From contig NW_006767444.1 in assembly GCF_000264995.1 (NCBI RefSeq), forward strand, positions 569,472 to 633,471: DNA of 64,000 nucleotides. The letters are read 5' to 3'. A program made the position numbers and the translations under genes. This document shows, piece after piece, positions 46,933 to 58,676 of this stretch. The notes below the pieces were generated by a model. That model ran no database searches, was not told the origin of the DNA, and was given only the letters and a program-made list of their open reading frames with translations. The stretch comes from Punctularia strigosozonata HHB-11173 SS5. Taxonomy: Eukaryota; Basidiomycota; Agaricomycetes; Corticiales; Punctulariaceae. Positions within the stretch are counted from its first letter, which is position 1. Each line of letters begins with the position of its first letter.

Positions 46933-48073
46933 ATGTCACGCCAATCTGCCAGCAACGCGACGGCGCTACGCCGACTCATGACTGAATACAAGCAGCTCAC
47001 CGCACAAGGTATAGCTCTCTCCGCGCCCAGATCGCTTCTTCGTCCGCCGTGGCTCATCCTGCCAAGGTGCTCCGGACGGGATGTTTACAGCAGGTAAGCA
47101 AGCTCACGTATACGATTCCCGATGCCTTGTGATCTCTTACGCTCTCTTGCGAAGGCCCGATCTCCGAGTCCGACTTCTTCACCTGGGAAGCGCTCATATG
47201 TGGCCCGAAGGACACTCCATTCGTGCGTTTTCCTCGCTGGATGGGATGTTTGGCGTCTCCGCCGCCGCGGGGCTGACGGCCATGACCTGATCACAACACA
47301 CAGGAAGGTGGCGTCTTCGCTGCCAAGCTGACCTTCGTACGTCTCTTCTCCTTCATCTTCTGCCGGTGCCCCCGCGCCCTCGATGGCGGCGACCCACATC
47401 CATGTCGACTGAAACAAACCACGCGCTGCCCGTCAGCCGTCGGATTACCCGCTATCACCGTTCAAGATGAAGTTCGACCCGCCCTTGTTCCATCCGAACA
47501 GTGCGTGTTACTGCCTCGGACGACCTTAGTGCCGCCTGAATCCCGTGTAACTCAAACAAAAAAAAAATGCGTCATTAAATCCCATCCCACACATGTGTCG
47601 CGGCGCCCACGAGCAGTCTATCCCGACGGCACCGTCTGCATCTCGATCTTACATACGCCCGGCGATGACCCTACGATGTACGAGAAGGCCTCGGAGCGGT
47701 GGAGCCCTGTGCAGAGTGTGGAAAAGGTGATTCTCAGCGTCATCTCCATGCTCGCCGGTGGGTTTGAGGCCTTTCCTTGTGGTGCACGGTGTATTGATAT
47801 GACTCACAAAAACCTCGATCCGTTCCCGACATATGCTCACGACACACCAATAAAAAAAACTTTTGGTGTCAAATGCCAAACAGAGCCGAATCTAGAGAGC
47901 GGGGCGAACATCGATTGCTGCAAGCTCTATCGGGACAACAAATCGGTACGTAATGGGCCGTGTGCTCGATCAGCCTGGCATAGTCTAATGGCCGGATACA
48001 AATTTGTTTGTTCGATGTTCAGGAATACGAACGGATCGTGCGGCAATCCATCAAGGAACAGCTGGGGCTTTGA
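46933..48073 (+). CDS. UBC7: Ubiquitin-conjugating enzyme E2, Ubc7/UBE2G2 type
   Basis: Ubc7 is the E2 of ER-associated degradation, working with the Hrd1 and Doa10 ligases and the activator Cue1. Eight small exons were traced: 46933-47008, 47067-47093, 47155-47222, 47304-47336, 47437-47500, 47617-47757, 47884-47945 and 48023-48073. The protein reads [103 protein letters not shown] and [11 protein letters not shown], and ends [13 protein letters not shown]. The active-site Cys is in VCISILH, followed by the 13-residue acidic loop typical of Ubc7. All introns are GT-AG and in phase. It is a distant paralogue of the E2 at 40303-41174. Confidence 0.94.
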
Positions 48074-48661
48074 CGTTCGCCCCGGGACTTCTCTGACGTT
48101 GTAACGACCTAGTTATGATATCCATACATGTATAGACACCGTTCCGGGGATTCGGACCCATGACAGAGAGGCAAACGGACTTGGCCGGCCGGCGTTGCGC
48201 TTTGGCGAAACGAACCCGGAATAGCGCGACCGGGACGTAATATCGACGCCCGCGTCCGCATTCGGGAATCGCAAGCTTAATCCGCCCCCGAAGACACCCC
48301 ACTGCATCTCTTACGCCACCGACCGACGGGATTGGCTCCCGCACCGTCGTCCCCCCTCCCCCGGCCGGCGCACACGGACTCCAACAGCTGCCTTATGCAA
48401 TCGCTGGTGTGAGACACCGCGCGTCGCAAAAAAGCACATGTAACGAGCGACAAAAACTTCTCCCAGCATTCCCTCCTCGCACCGCCGTACCGCCGTATTC
48501 ATTACAACGCCATGTTTTTACAATAGGGAAGATAAAAAGCGTTTTAGAGTACTGTCCGGCGAGGAACGCGCGCACGCGGGCTGTGTGGGCGTGCTAGCGA
48601 CTAACTAAATGTGATAATTTTTTACCATCCGTGGACGATAGGCGCGGGTCGTCGAAAGCGA
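48074..48661. other. Convergent intergenic stretch
   Basis: It separates the 3' ends of UBC7 (+) and the ALO gene (-). No gene is supported. A T-arm-like string on the minus strand near 48140-48165 was checked and rejected as a tRNA. Confidence 0.45.
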
Positions 48662-50533
48662 TCAGGTCGCGCGCGACGTCGAAGGCTTGAACACCCTCCC
48701 GTCCACGTCCGGGCCTAAGCAGCCCAGGATGTGGCGCTTGACGTAGGGGTTGGTGAGCACTCCGCCGGGGTCGACGCGCTGGAGCAGCCGGGTGAAGTCG
48801 TCGAATCGGGGGTACAAGCGCCGCAGCGCCTCCGGCCCGAGCGAGTGCGCCTTGGCCCAGTGCGGGCGACCGCCATGGTGGAGCATGATGGCCTCGAACC
48901 GCGCGAACAGTTTTCGATAAGGAACCGGGAATCCGTACGGCCTGTGCGTTGGACGGGGAGAGTTGGCGTGAGTCAGTTATGCGGTGCCGAGACGAACGAA
49001 AAAAAGATGTGAACGGTCGCGCGAGCGCGCCGAAACTGACCTGTACTGAATGATGCCTATCCAGCACGTCCGGTGGCCGCTGCTAGGGCTGAGCCAGATG
49101 TCGTCTTTATCGGAGAAGCGGATTTCCAGCGGGAAGTGCGGGCGTAGGCCGTGCGGGTCTGCTAGTTCGCCGTCGAGCATAGACCGGAGAGCGCGCATGC
49201 ACGCGTCCGTGTTCTCATACGGAATGGCCCACTCCGTCGTGTATTGTTGGTACTGCCCAAACACGCCCCCGTCAGCCATCTCCATCGCAGAACGGAGAAA
49301 GTAAGGGCGGAGACGTACCTTGCAGTCGATATTGTATATATTTTGACTGCGGTCCACGCTGAGCGCCGGTTCGCTTGCGAGCCATGCCGCGAAGCGGGCC
49401 GTCCAAGCGTTGAGAAACGTAAAATATCGCCCGAGGAAGAGCGCAAATTGGATAACATGAAAACCAATGAACGAGTCCCATAGCCAATTGCTTGTCCTGC
49501 GTATGGGCTAAAAATAGATTATCAATAAAAGCAGCCGAGGAAAAATAAAATTCAAAAATGGAACTTTACCTCCAAGGTACGATTCGCTGCGCTAATGCGA
49601 ATAGAGTTCGCTTGGGGGAACCACCAAAGGCGAACATGTTCCGCAGAGTTCACGATTTCCGGCATCCTTTGGAGCGTCTCCTCGAAGCTGATGCTGTACT
49701 GAGACTCCTTCAGTCGGAACATCGGCTCGACCTCCATCTGGATCGAGAGAATGATGCCCGTGCTCCCGAGCCCGCACAGCGACGCCATGAAGAGGTCATG
49801 GTGATCCTGGCGTGAGCATCGTACTCGGCTGCCGTCGGCAAGCAGCAGAGTCATGGCTTGCACATGGGTCGACAGGACGCCGAACGTTATCCCGGAACCG
49901 TGCGTGGCCGTCGTGATGACGCCGGCCAGCGTCTGATCGGATATTGACCCGCAGTTCCGCATGCAGAGGCCGCGCGAGGCCAGGCCGTCGTGGAGGGCAT
50001 GGAGGGTGATCCCGCCCTGGGCGACGACGTAGCGCTTCTCCAAGTTGATCTACAGAAGGCCGCGACGCAAAAGGGCTGATGTAAGCGAGGGTGCCGCGCG
50101 ACAGGGGCCAAACCGTTTAGATAGAGAAGAGGCGCATGCAAACGCGAGCGATCGGGCGTTCGGCGATCTCCCGCGCTGGACCGATCGGCACGATGCATCT
50201 CCGAAGAAAAAGGGGAGGGGCGGCGTGAAATGGCTTGGCTCTCACCTCCAAGAGCCGATTGAGTTTGTCGGTGCGTAGCATGTACTCGTTCGTGCACGCG
50301 AGGTCGCTCGGGCTGTGGCCGACGCCTGCGGCCCGGACCGCCTTGCCGGTGCGTCTGGCGAGCGCAAGGATCATGGCGCAGTGTTCTTCGGTCTCGGGCA
50401 CGAACGTCAAGGAGGGGGTGCAGGCGAAGGTGCGGGCCCAGTTGGCGAACTGGGCGTCGGGGAGGGTGATGGGTCGGAGGGCGTCGTAGAGGGCGCCGAG
50501 GTCCATGGCTGCGAGGTCGGGCGACGAGGCCAT
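48662..50533 (-). CDS. ALO1: D-arabinono-1,4-lactone oxidase (ALO)
   Basis: ALO is a flavoprotein of the mitochondrial outer membrane that makes D-erythroascorbic acid, the fungal ascorbate analogue, by oxidising D-arabinono-1,4-lactone with O2. It starts MASSPDLAAMDLGALYDALR at 50533. The FAD domain shows AAGVGHSPSDLACT, where the His is the usual site of covalent FAD, and then NCGSISDQTLAGVITTATHG. The C-terminal ALO domain includes LWWFPQANSIRISAANRTLE, TTEWAIPYENTDACMRALRS, LEIRFSDKDDIWLSPSSGH, RPHWAKAHSL and FDDFTRLLQRVDPGGVLTNP. The stop is at 48662. Introns are near 50050-50247, 49492-49568, 49255-49320 and 48942-49043. A hydrophobic stretch (WDSFIGFHVIQFALFLG, about 49440-49490) matches the membrane-associated segment typical of fungal ALO. 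All core motifs are intact. Confidence 0.9.
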
Positions 50534-51295
50534 GGTCGGTGGGTGGTTTGGCGCATGTCCGTCCGGGCAGAGACTTTATAGGTGGCCGAGGGCGGATTGA
50601 TGCCCATCCCGACCTCCGATCCGGACCCGGGAGTGCCCAACGCGTGCACGCAAGATGCCGAGTGGGCGATCGGGAGTGGGTAGGGGGGCTGTCGGGGGGC
50701 TGAATTGCATGCCGCTCGTTATAGGGCGGTAGTTGGACACGTTCCTACCCAAGCCCACTCCGTCGTGAGTTGACGCTCGAGCCACGCCACGGTCCCACGA
50801 CGAGCCGTCGCGAGCTGATGCCTGCGCGTATCACCGATGCATGTGCAAAGCGGAGTCGACCGTCGGGTAAACACCTGACTGCCGTCCCCTCCCATTGCTG
50901 CGAAACGAGCTGGCTTGAAGCGACGACACTCATGTGGTCACCTCGTCGTGGGAGACTCAACGGCAGTACGGCACGACCAGCGGACGAGGCCACACGCTCC
51001 GCGCTGGCCGCGTTCGCCATCACAGCCCTCGGGGCGAGCTGGTTAGCCTTTAAGGACGGGCGGGACACGACCGTGGTGGTGTGGTGGGGGTTAGCGCTGA
51101 GAGGCGGTCGTACAGCCCAGCACCCTCGGCACGCCCCGCGCGAGCCCACACGTCTTTTAGTCTCACGCAGCATCATCTCATGAAGCACGATGATGGTTCC
51201 TTGGTTCTGCAATTGACCCCTCGACTACCGTCCATGCTGGTCCCTTCGGCCTCGCGGCTGCCCATCGTGATCGCACAACGCGGTAAAAAAAGATA
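50534..51295. promoter_or_regulatory. Intergenic stretch 5' of ALO and 3' of the Hsp70-like gene
   Basis: About 760 bp. The part next to 50533 must hold the ALO promoter (tataaagt on the minus strand at about 50573-50580 is TATA-like). Frames open at 50745-51212 are not convincing genes. Confidence 0.4.
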
Positions 51296-54200
51296 TCATG
51301 AAAGAAAATCGAACACGATCTTGCCCCATTCCTGCCCGTCGTACAGCAGAACCCCTCGGACTTCGGCACTGTCGAATTCGAGCCCGAGTTCGAACTCTGG
51401 AACGACGTGAGTAAGATGAACGTCGGTCACACCCGGGAGATGAAATCGGTCCCTCGCTCCTGTGAATCGCGTTACTGACCTGTGTAAAAGCCATTACCCA
51501 TGCTTGCGGCCGCGTTCTGCTGGAAGACCGGGAGGGCACCCAAGTCCACAGTCCATTTGCACAGTTCGTCGGTCTCGCCCTGAGAAACGGATTCCAAACG
51601 TGCGGTCCGTCAGCGCTCTCCGTGAACGGAAACGGCCCGCATGACGTCTGGACGCCCCACACGCGCGCACGCACCTCGTCGTTATATCGCATCACCTTAT
51701 CACTGTCGGAGGTGTACAGCGTCGCCACGAAGATTCGATCTGGCGAAAATATCCCAGTCAGATCCCATCGGGAACGACCGCCATGGCCGGGAAGACGGCG
51801 GCGCACCTTGGGAGCTTTGGGAGTATTTGCTGTTTCATGGACAAATTCAGTACTCCGGATCTGCAACGTGTAAAGCGCAAGAAAAAGAAGGCTCACCAAA
51901 ACTTCGTGATTACCCTTTGACTGGGATGCGAAGCATTCAGCTACGCTTCACATGGCGGCGATTGACAGCCAGCAATGTGGTTCACATACCCTCTCCGCAA
52001 GATCGCGCCTTTCGTGACGAGGTACTGGAGCCTGGAATAGAGTAGGTATCGGGTCAGTGCCGACCGAAGACGTGCCGAACTGCGCCCGCACCGGTTCTCG
52101 CACACCGGCGTGCCCCCATCGACGCTCTTTATGTACGCAGGACGCTTCAGCCAATCCTCCGACTCTGCCGGAAGTTTCACCTGTGGATGCGCCATAGATA
52201 AGCCGTCGCTCAAAACAGCTCGCAGCTTCGAAGGATACAGCGGCGTTCTGAGTTCACGACAACCCGTGCAACGGCGCCGCCCATGCACAGAGTATGTCCG
52301 CAGCAAGAGCGAGAGACCAACCTTCATGATGTAGGATCGGGGCACGATCGTGCTCGAAACGACATTGCGGCCCCCCAAGCCATGTTTAGCAGCGCCGCGC
52401 AACGTTGCTGTATCCGCATCGACCGGTCGTGCAATGACGCGAATGCGTCCACCAAATTGCTCCTAAGGATAGCCCAGTCAGCGTCAAGGCCTATCTATAA
52501 TCACCAGCGGCAGCAGGGTGTGAAACGACGTGTGAAAGCGCAACGGGCATAATGGTGGTAAGCCCTGCCGAGGGCACCCCGATCATGGGTGATGGGAAGC
52601 CAACTTACGTTCACGCGCTTGAACAAGTATTCACTACAGCATCTTGTGAGCAGTCTCGATCTGGCCGGTCCCGGTGATGGCTGCATACCTGCCCGAGAAT
52701 CCACCTACGAGGAGCAAGGCATCAATTCTCTGCTCCGCCTTCTTCAATTGCTCTTCTACCAGGTCTAGCACCTACAATAGACGAGGTCAGCGCACGCAAT
52801 TAGAACCGAAGGATGGTGTCCCGGTGTGGGTGAGAACGAGAGATCGGAAAGAAGCCGCGTTCGACTGCAGTTCATATTCAAACGCGACTTCTACCGACGG
52901 GAGATCTAGGCAGGCACGTGGACAAACCTGGTTAATGACGGGGTCGAAGACGTGTTCCCGAAGGAGTTTGCCTGGATCCGTGGTAAATGCGCCACATCGA
53001 CGGTGAGAAAAACAAGCTTGCCTGGTATTACCAGTTCCCCGTTAATGAGCCCGACCGATGGGTCATCAGGCTGAACGTTGAAGCAGGAGAATTGGATCAT
53101 ATTCCCTGTGGTCGAAGTTTTTCAGTTCTTGCCCGCAACGAGAGACCTCCGATGCAGAGGCATACCATCATCGTCTACGCCCCGGTATTCGAGTTTTTCG
53201 TTCTCGCTAAACGCGCGCATGAAGTTTGCCATGCTCGGCGGATCGAGATGGGCGGGATAGTCCGCTAGAAGAGTCTCGACGAGCGAGCGGAACCGAAGAT
53301 CGAGAAATAGTGAGCCGCAATTTGCTCCGGAGCGAGCGCAAATCTCCGCGATTTCCAGGTTGGCTAACTGGCCGAGGATTTTGTAGACAGCGAGGTCCTT
53401 GGGGGACGTGAGTATTCATCAGACCTGCTGTTGACATCTCAACCTACAACGGTACCACCTGTCGGCGTCACGCTAAGTCAAAGAGCGTCGGCTGACTTAA
53501 TCACTTACCGCCAGCATCACAGATCATAAAGTTCTGGCTAGTCTTAAGTCTGTGTACATCCGTCATGGTCGCGCAATGGACCGCAGCAGCTTCGGGTTCT
53601 CTGGCAGTTCACTAGATCAGAACACGTCCGCAAATGTAAGCATTTGTGCAGGAAGAGATCTCACGTAATGATGCGCAGACGATCCCGCCAATTCTTATCG
53701 CCAGCGCGGGAGGACTGCACGAGACCGGCGGAGATCGCGGCATCCCGCATCAGCTCGCAGCCTTTCGCATCCCAGGCGGCGGGGACTGTCAAGATGATAT
53801 CCGCGGAATCTGCGAGAGATGCGTTGAGAACAACATGCTTCTTAGACTAACGTCGAAGGCTCGGTGAGAAATTGTGCGGGAGTAAGTTACATACCGAGGT
53901 CAGCCACAGAGCCAAGCTGACGCGTGATCTGGCCCTTTGCGTACTCCCATATGCATGATAAGAAGTCTATGATGACATCTATCGCAGTTTTGCCAGGCTG
54001 TGTACAAGTAAATTCATCAGGATCGTGGCGCTAAGGTAGAATACCGATCCCAATGGTATGACGCTCACGGGAAGTTGAGGTAATCGGCTATCCACAGCGT
54101 CTTCATTCCTCAAGGCATGAGGCTCAAGGAACAACTTGAACCACTCGCATTTGATGAAACAAGCATGGACGGGCGTATTCTTGGCTTCCAGGCCCCAGGC

Positions 54201-54958
54201 AATGATTTTGCCATTCTCGTCGTAAACCAGGCACGTGGCTGACCATTCCGCTGAAGTTCAGGCCCGTCTTTCACCCAGTGTGAAACCGCGCACTCACGAA
54301 TTTTCCTGAACGTCTCGGACGAGCCAGGCCAATGAAGAATCTGTTGGACTTGTCCCGCGGATATACGCGCCGAGGCGAACGCAACGCCTGAAAATGTCGT
54401 CCCAAAGTCGACCGCAACAGACATCCTGCCCTGATTCGCCCCAGCACCGCTGCCATCTACCGAAGAGAAAGACATGGACACCGAACGGTTTCCGCCATCA
54501 GAGACGGAAATGCCCCGGCCATGCGCGCTCGGATAGAACCCATTTGGCTGGTAGGCCGAGGGTGGTCGTGCAAGGCTCGAAACGCCCATCGAAGGCGGCG
54601 TTGGCACACCCTGGGACGCCGGAAGCGTTGACATGCTCATCATTGAGGGTGAGGTAGATGTCGTGCGATCAGGCGCAGGGTATACCGGGGTCGGTTGCGC
54701 TAGAGTAGGCGGAGGACTCGGAGCGTTCGTGTTGCCGTGAACGGGGGAAGAACCAGATTGCGCTGAAGCCCAGGCTTGCGATCCCGGAGGTTGTCCATAT
54801 TGCTCAGGTTGAACGGCAGTTTGAGGCTGGAATTGAGGTGGTGATGTCGGAGGAGGTTGAGTCGTAACTGGCGTGGAACTGGCGTGCTTCGTCTGCGCGT
54901 TGGTCTCGTCCGGGTGGCTATGCCGCGCTTCCCCACAGCAGCTCATCGTCTCTCGCAA
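51296..54958 (-). CDS. HSPA12-like Hsp70-family ATPase
   Basis: This is an actin-fold ATPase of the HSPA12-like branch, expanded in mushrooms, without the standard Hsp70 substrate domain. The first exon encodes a disordered Pro/Gln/Ser/Thr-rich N-terminus of about 170 residues with MSCCGE near its beginning. The phosphate-1 loop VAVDFGTTFSGVAFAS follows. Later exons give ILHWPGSSETFRKI, YDENGKIIAWGLEAKN, ADIILTVPAAWDAKG, TEPEAAAVHCAT and CDAGGGTVDVSTYKI (phosphate 2), then LLLVGGFSGRYA and HGLGGRNVVSSTIVPRSYIM. The final exons end EVRGVLLYDGQEWGKIVFDF, LS, stop 51296-51298. About fifteen short introns are needed; most show canonical ends but I did not fix every one. Start ATG 54958 or 54946. 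Function in fungi is not established. Confidence 0.82.
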
Positions 54959-57886
54959 GGTTTTCTGGCTCAGTACGGAGACGTGGTAGAAAGAAACTCA
55001 AGTCTAGAGCGACGGGGTGCAACGAGGCTGCCATCGTCCTCCCTTGGCGCGCTCAGGAGGCGGTGTGAGCGCTTATTACTCTCGTTGACCCCAGGTCCCA
55101 TCAGTCAAGTCGCCGATATTCCATACGTCAAGAGCTGCTAAAATGCCGTCGGCAATCACCGCCGGCTCGAAGGACCTTCGGATTCGATAGGTTTGTTTCG
55201 TTGGGGAGGGATCGGGGGCAAGGCAACATTGCATTGCGAGGCAGAGGATTGCAAGGCAGGATGAGACTGAGGAGCGTATATAGAGATGCTCGGGTATAAG
55301 CGTGTCGTTGATGCACGACAGTTCTTGCTCATGCCCCATATAGTACGAAGCATGTGGAATGTTCGTCTACAGCGACCATGTCGCGGGAGATCTGCAAATT
55401 GAGCCGATGAACGAGTTCAGTTCGCACAGCGCCACATAGTAAATCAGGCGATTCTATATGCGAACGAGAAAGGGCACCTATGATACCCGATGACATCAGC
55501 GAAAGCTCCGCCTGAGATGTCCTCGATCCTGGTTTTGTCTACTGTTCGCGGAGGGAGTGCATGTGGACAAAACGAGGGGTTGGCGGTTCGAAGATATGGG
55601 CTATTCCGTTGCAGAAATGAGCGAGGACCTGAGAACATCATTATGAGCTGAACCAAAATTCATTCAAGCACGAGCCCTGCAACACACCTTCCGCGACTCT
55701 CAATTCCAACGACAGCAGGAGTTCTCGTTGCCCTCGTCTATGATCTAAGGCAATAGCCGATCGCGTAGACACCGGTATGAACGACGGTGGCCATCAACTG
55801 AACGCATGCACATATCCCGCAAAGATTTTCGCGGGTCGCATGGCGGATTGTTCTGCTTGTGATTTTCGGGCAGAGAGATCTTCGCGCCACTTTTTCTCGC
55901 CGATAGCCGACATCACTCCCTTGACGATCTGGGAAGCGACAGACGCTGACAACAACTTGGCGCGTTTGCTATCAGAGTTAGCATCAGCTTGTGGAAATGT
56001 TGCGATGACGAGGAGACTTGCATGTGGTCATCGCCATCGTTCCCGAAAAAGAGGACTCCGTTGACTGATATAGAATCGCGGTGGCTTGCGCTATATGCAC
56101 AGTGTGGGTCTGGTGGCCGAAGAACCACGGTACAGAAGGGGAGAAGAAATGCGATATATTCCATGGGTCGCTGCTCCGGGGTACGACGGTCACTGATGGT
56201 CGGATAGGCGAAGGTTCTCCATCTCTTCTTGAATCGCCTTGGGAATGTCATCTCGAGACACAGTCCGGTCGTGAGGTGTACCATACCGTGCTAATTGACA
56301 CGAGATTGTAGGTGTGTTGGGGCGCCCCCGTGGACGTGTCTGCTTCTCATGCGAGCGCACGGATCTTGCGAACAAAACTCCGAAAAGGAGGCGCAGCTGC
56401 CGGGTTATGGGGACGATCGATACGCCTCCTACGTCCTGCGGTGGAGAAAGACGAGGGGAGAGAACCATCGGGAGTCCGGGCGCAGCGCTGCCCTATCCGG
56501 TCCATCAACGCAGAAAAACCACGCGTACACCACGCTGGGAGTGCTTTCTATCGACGGGGGCTGCTGAATGCTCCGTCGGGTCGGTCGAGTGCCTGCCTGT
56601 CAGCGAAAGATAGCGAGTGAAGATGGTCGAAGAGACGAGGCAGCTCAGAGAGACGAAACCATCGATAAGAGAGAGATTGTTCGGCCCCTACCATATACAT
56701 TCATGGTAAACTCGCAGCAGCGAACTGAATGTTCACATGGTCAACGACGCCAACAACGTGCGACCAGATTATCGTACAACCTGCAGGATGCTGAAAGAGT
56801 TTCTTGCGAACCGAAATGTCCCCTTGAGCGAGTCCTGAATAGAAATGGCCACGGCTAGAATAACGCGCACTACACAAGGACGCCATAGACCGCAATATGT
56901 CCTTGCCGGGAAAAGGTAACGAAGGCAGGGCCCTGTCCGTAGCCCGAACTTCACTCAGGGCAATCGCCGTGCCGTCACGGTCAGATGGTGGCTGAATGGC
57001 AAGCCAGAGTAAGAATTGTGGCTGATTCAGTGTAACTAGATCCAGCAGCCGGCCCAGAATAATCGACCTCGACGGCTAGCTGGTTCACCGGAGAAAAATA
57101 GTTTCTAAGGCCGGTGAAGGGGTCCATTAATGTCATGACCGCGAGTCACTGAGCTCCCATGAGCTAAACAGAGGAGCTTGTACATTCTTCTTAGCCAATG
57201 GCCCTGGGAGGGTCAGCTGCGCTTCCCTACTTGACGCGTGCCGAGTGGCAAACAGCGGGTAAGTGGAGAAAACCTTGGGAAGGATCGAACGTAGTTCGAA
57301 ATGCCCATCTGAGGCCGCAGCGTGACGGCATGACGGCTCTGGCCAGCGAGTTGCCCATGGAACTGGCAGATAGGGACGGATAACACGGAAGGATGTCGTG
57401 CGGTCGGTAACAGAACCCATATATCCGTCTCAGCTGAAGGTCCAAGAGCGATTGTTGCCGTGTACCCACTGACGGCACGTCCAGCGGATGCCTGTGGATC
57501 AGGTTCCTTCAGATGAAAATAATCCTAGGACCCAGACCGAGGCGCAGGCAGAAGAACGAACCTTCTTGATGTAAATGCCATCGCACGGTGTTCTTGAGAG
57601 GGTGGATGCAACATCACGCAGCCTCACCAAGCAATACATGTCGCGTAGACATTCGAGATACGCTCGCTACTCGGCTAGCCACGAGCCTTCTCCTCAAAGT
57701 GCAGCACGAGTCCACCGAAATCGACCGAAGAATATTGAGGACGCGAACAAGAAAGTGACGTTTTGTTGTGACCTCCGAGACCGCGTGACAGACGCGTTGG
57801 CCCGAGTTCCCCGCCATCATCGCTTCCTGCATGATACTTCCTGCAGTTTAACCCCCCTGACCGTTTCCGTGGTCCATTTTCTACCA
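54959..57886. other. Gene-poor stretch with some unassigned coding-like segments
   Basis: This 2.9-kb interval has no gene I recognise. On the minus strand between about 56345 and 55794 there are coding-like segments. One (SVTVVPRSSDPWNISHFF...TMAMTTC) joins by a 49-nt GT-AG intron (55943-55991 approximately) to KRAKLLSASVASQIVKGVM, then EKKWREDLSARKSQAEQ, and a stop at 55794. An in-frame stop upstream (about 56247) leaves the 5' part unresolved. The remainder (54960-55790 and 56470-57880) shows only short chance frames. Confidence 0.4.
55794..56245 (-). CDS. Possible 3' part of an unrecognised minus-strand gene
   Basis: The splice of TMAMTTC to KRAKLLSAS is in phase and produces a helical, charged C-terminus (ASQIVKGVMSAIGEKKWRED, then ARKSQAEQSAMRPAKIFAGY) before the stop at 55794-55796. 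That reads like real protein, not a random frame. The upstream exons could not be traced: the frame meets a stop near 56247, and a parallel frame (DDIPKAIQEEMENLRLSDHQ) stops where this one continues. Either an intron lies there that I could not identify, or the gene is broken. No family is recognised. Confidence 0.35.
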
Positions 57887-58300
57887 ATGGCCGCGCGGAG
57901 CACTCAGCAGGCTTTGCGGAGGTGAGCAAGACCGGCGAGCTCGTAATTGTACTTCGCTGAACGCAGCAAAAGTATTGCGGCAGGTTGGCCAGCGGATCCA
58001 TTCCGGCCTAACCTTCAAGTGAAGACATTCCTGAATTCGCTCTCGAACCATCCGAGTCTGACACCGGAAGCCGTGGATGCTGCACGCGCTCTCGCAAACA
58101 ATGCGTTCCAGAAGAAAGTAGGTTCGTGCGTTGGTCGGCCATGGCCGCACGCTCACAGCTCGCTACAGTACCCGCTCACTCCGAAGACGCTGAAGCCAGC
58201 GGGGATGCCCCTCTACTACGACAGACTGATCGAGGGCTACGACAAGAGTGCTCGCGGGATCGCTCGCCCATGGTGGAAAATCTTCTTCGGTGTATGGTGA
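57887..58300 (+). CDS. Small conserved-looking protein, probably mitochondrial
   Basis: Three exons join in phase: 57887-57921, 57967-58117 and 58169-58300, with 45-nt and 51-nt GT-AG introns, giving about 105 residues. The N-terminus (MAARSTQQALRSKSIAAGWP) has Arg/Lys, Ser and Ala without acidic residues, like a mitochondrial presequence. The middle is PFRPNLQVKTFLNSL and HPSLTPEAVDAARALANNAF. The end (YPLTPKTLKPAGMPLYYDRL, then GYDKSARGIARPWWKIFFGV and a final W) is compact, aromatic and basic, as in small subunits or assembly factors of inner-membrane complexes. I do not recognise the exact family; the mitochondrial role is inference. Its 3' end faces Noc2. Confidence 0.65.
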
Positions 58301-58676
58301 TGACGCGGAATTGTCGTCGTGTCCCCACCCGCTTGCCGATCAAAAAGGGGTCTTATTCGCGCGCTTCCCATCGCTCGCTACCGTGGACCGCTCCAACGGC
58401 AAAGATCATAACTGCCTACTATGGTACATCGCGCCATCGGTCCTGCACTCTTACGGTACACGTGTTACGAAGTGCGGAACGCGGAAGACTCCTAACCGCC
58501 GCCGGTGCGACGCAAGCCATGCGTCGTCGATTCTCCGTCATCACGGAAGTCAAGCCACACGGCCACCGTGCCACCCGTCCTTGGTCACCCTGGGATATTG
58601 TGATTCTTCCGGCGCAACAGCATGCATGTGCGCCGTGCGAAATGCACCTCGCCGTTCAGGGTCGGGAGAACTAAAC
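58301..58676. other. Convergent intergenic stretch
   Basis: It lies between the small plus-strand gene and the Noc2 stop. Plus-strand frames run through it but have no domain; it is read as the two 3' UTRs. Confidence 0.45.

Noticed and set aside
48140-48235. tRNA gene on the minus strand (T-arm-like GGGTCCGAATCCC)
   Set aside because: The T stem pairs poorly, and I found no matching acceptor stem, D arm or box A at the right distance.
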